Assembly (NCBI RefSeq): GCF_020552705.1
Contig: NZ_JAJBZG010000005.1
Span: 682,001 to 746,000, forward strand
Length of the DNA stretch: 64,000 nucleotides
Source: Christiangramia sediminis
GTDB taxonomy: Bacteria; Bacteroidota; Bacteroidia; Flavobacteriales; Flavobacteriaceae
Reading direction: 5' to 3'
The notes below the pieces were generated by a model, which made no database searches, was not told where the DNA came from, and saw nothing but the letters and a program-made list of their open reading frames with translations. The translations under genes and the position numbers were made by a program. Positions 59,634-64,000 of the stretch are shown here, piece after piece. The number at the start of each line of letters is the position of its first letter. Positions within the stretch are counted from its first letter, which is position 1.

Positions 59634-60945
59634 CAGGTGGCTTTTTAAGCAAGTCGATAATTCTGCTCTCGTTGTATTCCGGGCGTTGTTCGGTTTATTG
59701 ATCGCTATAGAAGCTTTTGGAGCAATCTTTACAGGCTGGATAAGAAGAACACTTATAGAACCCGATTTCACCTTTAATTTTATAGGTTTTGAGTTTCTGC
59801 AACCGCTACCCGGTGACGGTATGCTATGGTATTATGGGATCATGGGGGTCTTTGGAATCTTCGTGATGCTGGGATTCAAATATCGCTTAAGTATTATCTG
59901 TTACGGAATTATGTGGGCGGCGGTTTATCTAATGCAAAAGTCTTCCTATAATAATCACTATTATTTATTGATGTTGCTTTGCTTCATCATGAGTTTTTTA
60001 CCCGCAAACCGTTGGTTTTCACTGGACGCAAAGATGAAACCTGAAATTAGCAGAATTTCAATGCCCCGTTGGGTTTGGGTTGTGATCGTGCTACAACTCT
60101 GGATCGTCTATACCTATGCTTCGGTAGCAAAAATGTATCCGGACTGGTTAGACGGGAGTTTCCCGGCACTTCTCATGAGATCCAAGGCAGATTACTGGCT
60201 GGTAGGAGAATTTCTTCAGCAGGGATGGGTACGCTACGCCATCGCTTATTTTGGATTGTTATTTGACCTTTTGATCATTCCTTTTTTGTTATGGAGAAAG
60301 ACCAGGCTGGCTACCTTTTTAGCCGCAATATTCTTTCACCTTTTCAACAGTTTCATCTTTCATATTGGTATATTTCCCTATATGTCCCTGGCCTTCTGTA
60401 TCTTCTTTTTCCCTTCAGAAAAGATCAATAAGTGGTTTCTTCGGAATAAGAAGAAATATTATGATAAAGGGGAGATCATCGTGCCTTCCTGGAATAAGAT
60501 ATTTATTGGGGCAATGGCCGTTTGGTTTCTTATTCAACTATGCCTGCCTTTAAGACACTGGTTCTTTAAAGATGATGTACTCTGGACTGAAGAAGGACAC
60601 CGCCTAAGCTGGCGAATGATGTTGAGGGGAAAAAGCGGAAGGGTAACTTTTAAGGTAGTGGAAAAAGGAACTACAGATACAGTTTTCGTTGATAAAAAGG
60701 ATTACCTCTCCAGAAAACAAATGCGTGCCATTACTACCAAGCCAGATTTGATCTGGCAGTTCGCCCAGCGTATAGAAGAAGAATATGCTGAAAAAGGTAA
60801 AGATGTTGAAGTCTATGCTGAAGGGAAAATAAGTGTGAATGGCGGACCTTATAAACCGCTAATAGATCCCAAGGTTGATCTTGCTGCAGAGAAATGGCAG
60901 CATTTTAAACATCACGACTGGATTCTTCCCTCAAATTCGGAGTAA
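59626..60945 (+). CDS. HTTM (vitamin K-dependent gamma-carboxylase-like) membrane protein
   Basis: 439 residues. N-terminal HTTM membrane domain of about seven segments with family stretches FRALFGLLIAIEAFGAIFTGW, WIVYTYASVAKMYPDWLDG (a Lys sits where gamma-carboxylases have theirs) and LFNSFIFHIGIFPYMSL; then a soluble C-terminal part with EEGHRLSWRMMLRGKSGRVTF. Bacterial members have no settled function and lack substrates known in animals. Overlaps ribF by 8 bases; present at this place in relatives as far as I recall. Confidence 0.88.
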   Translation: MLNRWLFKQVDNSALVVFRALFGLLIAIEAFGAIFTGWIRRTLIEPDFTFNFIGFEFLQPLPGDGMLWYYGIMGVFGIFVMLGFKYRLSIICYGIMWAAVYLMQKSSYNNHYYLLMLLCFIMSFLPANRWFSLDAKMKPEISRISMPRWVWVVIVLQLWIVYTYASVAKMYPDWLDGSFPALLMRSKADYWLVGEFLQQGWVRYAIAYFGLLFDLLIIPFLLWRKTRLATFLAAIFFHLFNSFIFHIGIFPYMSLAFCIFFFPSEKINKWFLRNKKKYYDKGEIIVPSWNKIFIGAMAVWFLIQLCLPLRHWFFKDDVLWTEEGHRLSWRMMLRGKSGRVTFKVVEKGTTDTVFVDKKDYLSRKQMRAITTKPDLIWQFAQRIEEEYAEKGKDVEVYAEGKISVNGGPYKPLIDPKVDLAAEKWQHFKHHDWILPSNSE

Positions 60946-60964
60946 TTATCTTCCCTGCTTTTGT

Positions 60965-60972
60965 TACATTTG
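60965..60972 (+). promoter_or_regulatory. -7 promoter element of serS
   Basis: TACATTTG matches TAnnTTTG exactly, 44 bases before the serS ATG. Confidence 0.5.
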
Positions 60973-61015
60973 CTGCTTAGAAAATTATAAACGGTAAATA
61001 AAAAAACCCGGCCTC

Positions 61016-62287
61016 ATGTTACAGGTTTCAAATATTGCAGAACATAAAGAAGAATATATTAAAGCTCTTAAAAAAAGGAACTTTAATGCTGAAGATATCT
61101 TTGAACAGGTTTTAAGTCTGGATGAAACCAGAAGATCTACCCAGGCAAAACTTGACGATACCCTGGCGAACTCCAATAAAATGTCTAAAGAGATTGGATT
61201 GATGTTCAAGAATGGAGAACATCAAAAAGCAAATATGTTGAAAGAAAAGACGGGAAAACTGAAAGAAGAGTCTAAAGAACTTTCAGAAAAACTTACGTCT
61301 ACCGTGGCCGATCTTCAGAATTTGCTTTATACCATCCCGAATATTCCGCACGATTCAGTTCCTGCAGGAATGACAGAAGATGATAATGAAGAGATCTTTA
61401 AAGAAGGAGATATTCCTGTACTTGCTGAAGGTTCACTTCCACACTGGGAGCTAGCGAAGAAATACGATATTATAGATTTTGAACTGGGAAATAAGATCAC
61501 TGGTGCCGGTTTTCCTGTTTATAAAGGAAAAGGAGCACGACTTCAACGCGCTCTTATCACCTGGTTTTTAGATAAAGCTACCGAAGCCGGATATACTGAA
61601 TTTCAATTACCCTTAATGGTGAATGAAGCTTCAGGGTTTGGAACAGGTCAGTTGCCAGATAAGGAAGGCCAGATGTACCACGTGACTGAAGATGATCTTT
61701 ACCTCATCCCGACCGCTGAGGTGCCCATGACCAATATGTTCCGTGATAACCTAATGAACGAAAAGGATTTTCCTATTCTTTGTACCGGTTATACCCCATG
61801 TTTCAGAAGAGAAGCGGGATCTTACGGAGCTCACGTTCGTGGGTTGAACCGTTTGCATCAATTTGATAAAGTAGAGATCGTAAGGCTGGAAACCCCGGCG
61901 AATTCGTATGCTGCCCTGGATACTATGGTAGATCACATTAAAGGGCTGCTTAAAGAACTTAAATTACCCTACAGGATCTTAAGACTTTGTGGTGGTGATC
62001 TTGGTTTTACCGCGGCATTGACCTTTGATTTTGAAGTTTTCTCTACGGCCCAGGATCGCTGGCTGGAAATCAGTTCGGTTTCAAACTTCGAGAATTTCCA
62101 GGCAAACCGGTTGAAACTGAGATTCAAAAATAAAGAGAATAATAAGGAACTTGCTCATACTCTTAACGGAAGTGCACTGGCTCTTCCAAGAGTGCTTGCC
62201 GGAATCCTTGAGAACTATCAAACGGAAGGCGGGATCAAAATACCTGATGTTCTGGTACCTTATTGCGGTTTCGATAAGATAGATTAA
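61016..62287 (+). CDS. serS: Serine-tRNA ligase
   Basis: Charges tRNA-Ser (and tRNA-Sec where present) with serine. 423 residues. N-terminal coiled-coil arm (about 30-105: DETRRSTQAKLDDTLANSNK, KEESKELSEKL), then the class II core: motif 1 region RLQRALITWFLDKATEAGYTEF, TSE-like LIPTAEVPMTNMFRD, motif 2 CFRREAGSYGAHVRGLNRLHQFDKVE, motif 3 GSALALPRVLAGILENYQ. Complete and typical. Confidence 0.97.
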   Translation: MLQVSNIAEHKEEYIKALKKRNFNAEDIFEQVLSLDETRRSTQAKLDDTLANSNKMSKEIGLMFKNGEHQKANMLKEKTGKLKEESKELSEKLTSTVADLQNLLYTIPNIPHDSVPAGMTEDDNEEIFKEGDIPVLAEGSLPHWELAKKYDIIDFELGNKITGAGFPVYKGKGARLQRALITWFLDKATEAGYTEFQLPLMVNEASGFGTGQLPDKEGQMYHVTEDDLYLIPTAEVPMTNMFRDNLMNEKDFPILCTGYTPCFRREAGSYGAHVRGLNRLHQFDKVEIVRLETPANSYAALDTMVDHIKGLLKELKLPYRILRLCGGDLGFTAALTFDFEVFSTAQDRWLEISSVSNFENFQANRLKLRFKNKENNKELAHTLNGSALALPRVLAGILENYQTEGGIKIPDVLVPYCGFDKID

Positions 62288-62303
62288 TCATCCTAACATA
62301 TTT

Positions 62304-62344
62304 AAAAACAGCGCAAATGTTTATATTTACATATGCGCTGTTTT
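62304..62344 (+). terminator. serS terminator-like hairpin overlapping the next start codon
   Basis: AAAACAGCGCAAATGT (62304-62319) pairs with 62329-62344 in 15 of 16 positions and a T-run follows. The 3' arm includes the ATG (62333) proposed for the TPR gene. Confidence 0.65.
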
Positions 62345-64000
62345 ATTTTTATAGCTTTATGGTTTATAGCCGGTTGTGGGCTTTATGCTCAAAGTGAACA
62401 ACTGGCAAAGAATTTCTTTGACCAGGGTGAATATGAGAAAGCGCTGAAGGTTTACCAAAAACTATACGAGCAAAATCCTGCCAATCCCGTTTATTTTAAT
62501 GGAGTTGTTTCTTCAAATCAGCAAATGGAAAATTTTGAAGAAGCTGAAAAAATGCTGATGGATCGCCTTAACCGTACGGCAAACAATCCTTCCATACTCA
62601 TAGAACTGGGACATAATTATGAACTGCAGGAAGACCAGGAAAAAGCAACCCGTTTTTATGAGGAAGCCCTCCAGGCTATAGAAGCACGACCAAATTACGC
62701 TTACTCGATCGCCCGTGGTTTCGAACAATATAACCTGCTGGAATATGCCGCCAAAGCTTATGAAAGAGCTATGGCCACCGACACCGACCGCAATTATAAT
62801 CTTCAGCTTGCCCGTATTTATGGAGAACAGGGTAAGATCGAAGAAATGTTCAGCAATTATCTTGATCTTATTGAAGATGATATGAAATTTTACGGGATCG
62901 CGAACAGAGAGTTCAACCGTTATATTTCTGAAGATCCCCAGTCTGAAGCTAATATCATATTCAGAAAATTATTGCTGAAGAGACTTCAGGAAGATCCCCA
63001 ATTGCTTTATAATGAAATGCTAAGCTGGCTGTTTATTCAGCAAAAAGATTTCGATAAAGCATTTGCCCAGGAGCGGGCGATCTTCAAAAGAGGAGAAAAT
63101 TCATTACAGGGAATCCTTAATCTTGCAGTGATGGCCAAAGAGGCTGAGGAGTATGAAACTGCCGAGGAAGTGATTGCCTATGCTATTGAAGTATCTCCCT
63201 CGAGAACTTTTAATCTTCAGGCTAGACACTTTCTTTTAAATATTCAGTTGGAGACTGCAAAAGCTGATGCTTATGCTAAAGTTGAAGAAGACTTTAAATT
63301 GCTTTTGGAGGAATTTGGGTATAATCAGGAAACTCTGGATGTGCAGATAGATTATGCCAATTTTATGGCATTTAAGCTTGATAAAAAGGAGGAAGCGATC
63401 ACTTTATTAAAAAGATCTGCAGAAATTACTCCGGATAAATTTAACCTTGCCAAGGTGAAAATGGCCATGGCAGATATTTTAGTGGTTCAGGAAAAATTCA
63501 ACGAAGCCCTGATCTATTATTCACAGATACAAAACCTGGTAAAAAATGATGTTATTTCGCAGGATGCCAGGTTTAAAGTTGCCAAAACCAGTTATTATAA
63601 GGGAGATTTTGACTGGGCGAAAACACAGCTGGACATATTAAAAACTTCAACTTCCCAGTTAATCGCAAATGATGCGATGGAACTAAGTTTACTTATTAGC
63701 GATAACTCTCTGGAAGATTCTACCCAAACCGCATTGAAGAAATTTGCGCATGCAGATCTGCTGGCGTTTCAAAAAAAGAATCCCGAAGCCATACAGGCTT
63801 TAGATTCCATACTTATTAATCATAAGGGTGAGAAGATCGAGGACGAAGCTTTGCTTAGCCAGGCGAAACTTTATGAAGAAGAACAAGACTTTGTAAAAGC
63901 AGAACGAAATTACCTGGAGATCATTAACTCATTTAATAATGATATACTTGCCGATAATGCTCATTATTTGCTGGCAGAACTCTATGCCAATCAACTTCAG
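62333..64000 (+). CDS. Large TPR-repeat secreted protein (3' end outside window)
   Basis: Open for 556 codons to the window edge without a stop. Signal peptide MRCFIFIALWFIAGCGLYAQ, then at least a dozen TPR-like helical pairs: AKNFFDQGEYEKALKVYQKL, NFEEAEKMLMDRLNR, DQEKATRFYEEALQAI, EYETAEEVIAYAIEVSPS, EKFNEALIYYSQIQ, KGDFDWAKTQLDILK and QDFVKAERNYLEIINSF. A TPR protein at this place after serS is common in Flavobacteriaceae (from memory); it is followed there by envelope genes. Periplasmic scaffold role inferred. Confidence 0.85.
   Translation, partial: MRCFIFIALWFIAGCGLYAQSEQLAKNFFDQGEYEKALKVYQKLYEQNPANPVYFNGVVSSNQQMENFEEAEKMLMDRLNRTANNPSILIELGHNYELQEDQEKATRFYEEALQAIEARPNYAYSIARGFEQYNLLEYAAKAYERAMATDTDRNYNLQLARIYGEQGKIEEMFSNYLDLIEDDMKFYGIANREFNRYISEDPQSEANIIFRKLLLKRLQEDPQLLYNEMLSWLFIQQKDFDKAFAQERAIFKRGENSLQGILNLAVMAKEAEEYETAEEVIAYAIEVSPSRTFNLQARHFLLNIQLETAKADAYAKVEEDFKLLLEEFGYNQETLDVQIDYANFMAFKLDKKEEAITLLKRSAEITPDKFNLAKVKMAMADILVVQEKFNEALIYYSQIQNLVKNDVISQDARFKVAKTSYYKGDFDWAKTQLDILKTSTSQLIANDAMELSLLISDNSLEDSTQTALKKFAHADLLAFQKKNPEAIQALDSILINHKGEKIEDEALLSQAKLYEEEQDFVKAERNYLEIINSFNNDILADNAHYLLAELYANQLQ

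Noticed and set aside
1-64000. CRISPR arrays, rRNA operons, prophage or integrase genes, complete insertion sequences
   Set aside because: No regularly spaced repeats, rRNA sequence, transposase or integrase reading frame was seen on either strand.

Overview
The window reads as a piece of a marine-type Flavobacteriaceae chromosome (Bacteroidota; the gene style recalls Gramella/Christiangramia, Salegentibacter or Zunongwangia, which is an inference, not a measurement). Supporting signs are a SusC/SusD pair with a polysaccharide utilisation locus (PUL), many Bacteroidota-type lipoproteins, promoters with the TAnnTTTG -7 element instead of a sigma70 -10 box, few Shine-Dalgarno sequences, a fused CcoN-CcoO oxidase subunit and a Sec/lipoprotein-type N2O reductase.

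Layout. (1) 1-12.9 kb: a one-direction PUL: SusC (5' end cut by the window edge), SusD, two related clan GH-A (GH5-like) enzymes, a parallel beta-helix lipoprotein, three clear GH43 enzymes plus one GH43-like propeller, and a lipoprotein aldose 1-epimerase. It ends in a 3' region with a possible pseudoknotted RNA and a terminator. (2) 13.1-17.7 kb: LpxR-like lipid A deacylase, an outer-membrane barrel protein and, divergent from it, a histidine kinase/OmpR-type regulator pair. (3) 17.8-39.3 kb: a nitrosative/microaerobic respiration island: Ric (ScdA) iron-sulfur repair protein, an NsrR-like Rrf2 regulator, a His-rich polytopic membrane protein, a minus-strand clade II nos operon (cytochrome c, FAS1 lipoprotein, NosZ, membrane protein, NosL, NosD, NosF, NosY), HemN, a thioredoxin-like protein and the cbb3 oxidase cluster (CcoI, CcoS, CcoNO, CcoQ, CcoP, CcoG, FixH, SafE-like protein and tiny membrane proteins). 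(4) 39.5-44.4 kb: multi-PAS kinase, CheY-like protein, luciferase-like monooxygenase and a flavodoxin-reductase-like enzyme. (5) 44.4-53.9 kb: a loose, mostly minus-strand accessory stretch of small membrane or secreted proteins, two apparent gene remnants and several strong hairpins. (6) 54-64 kb: housekeeping genes prs, ppx, rplY, pth, ribF, an HTTM protein, serS and a large TPR protein that runs off the end.

The most striking result concerns region 3. Upstream of ric, the nos operon, hemN, the thioredoxin-like gene, ccoI and ccoS-ccoNO there is each time an FNR/CRP-type palindrome (type TGATnnnnATCA) whose centre lies exactly 29.5 bases before the first base of a TAnnTTTG-like element (30.5 for the small gene at 30004). 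This predicts a class-II-activated regulon coupling N2O reduction, NO repair, anaerobic haem synthesis and the high-affinity oxidase. No Crp/Fnr gene lies in the window. No nitrate, nitrite or NO reductase is seen here, so the window alone fits an N2O-reducing lifestyle.
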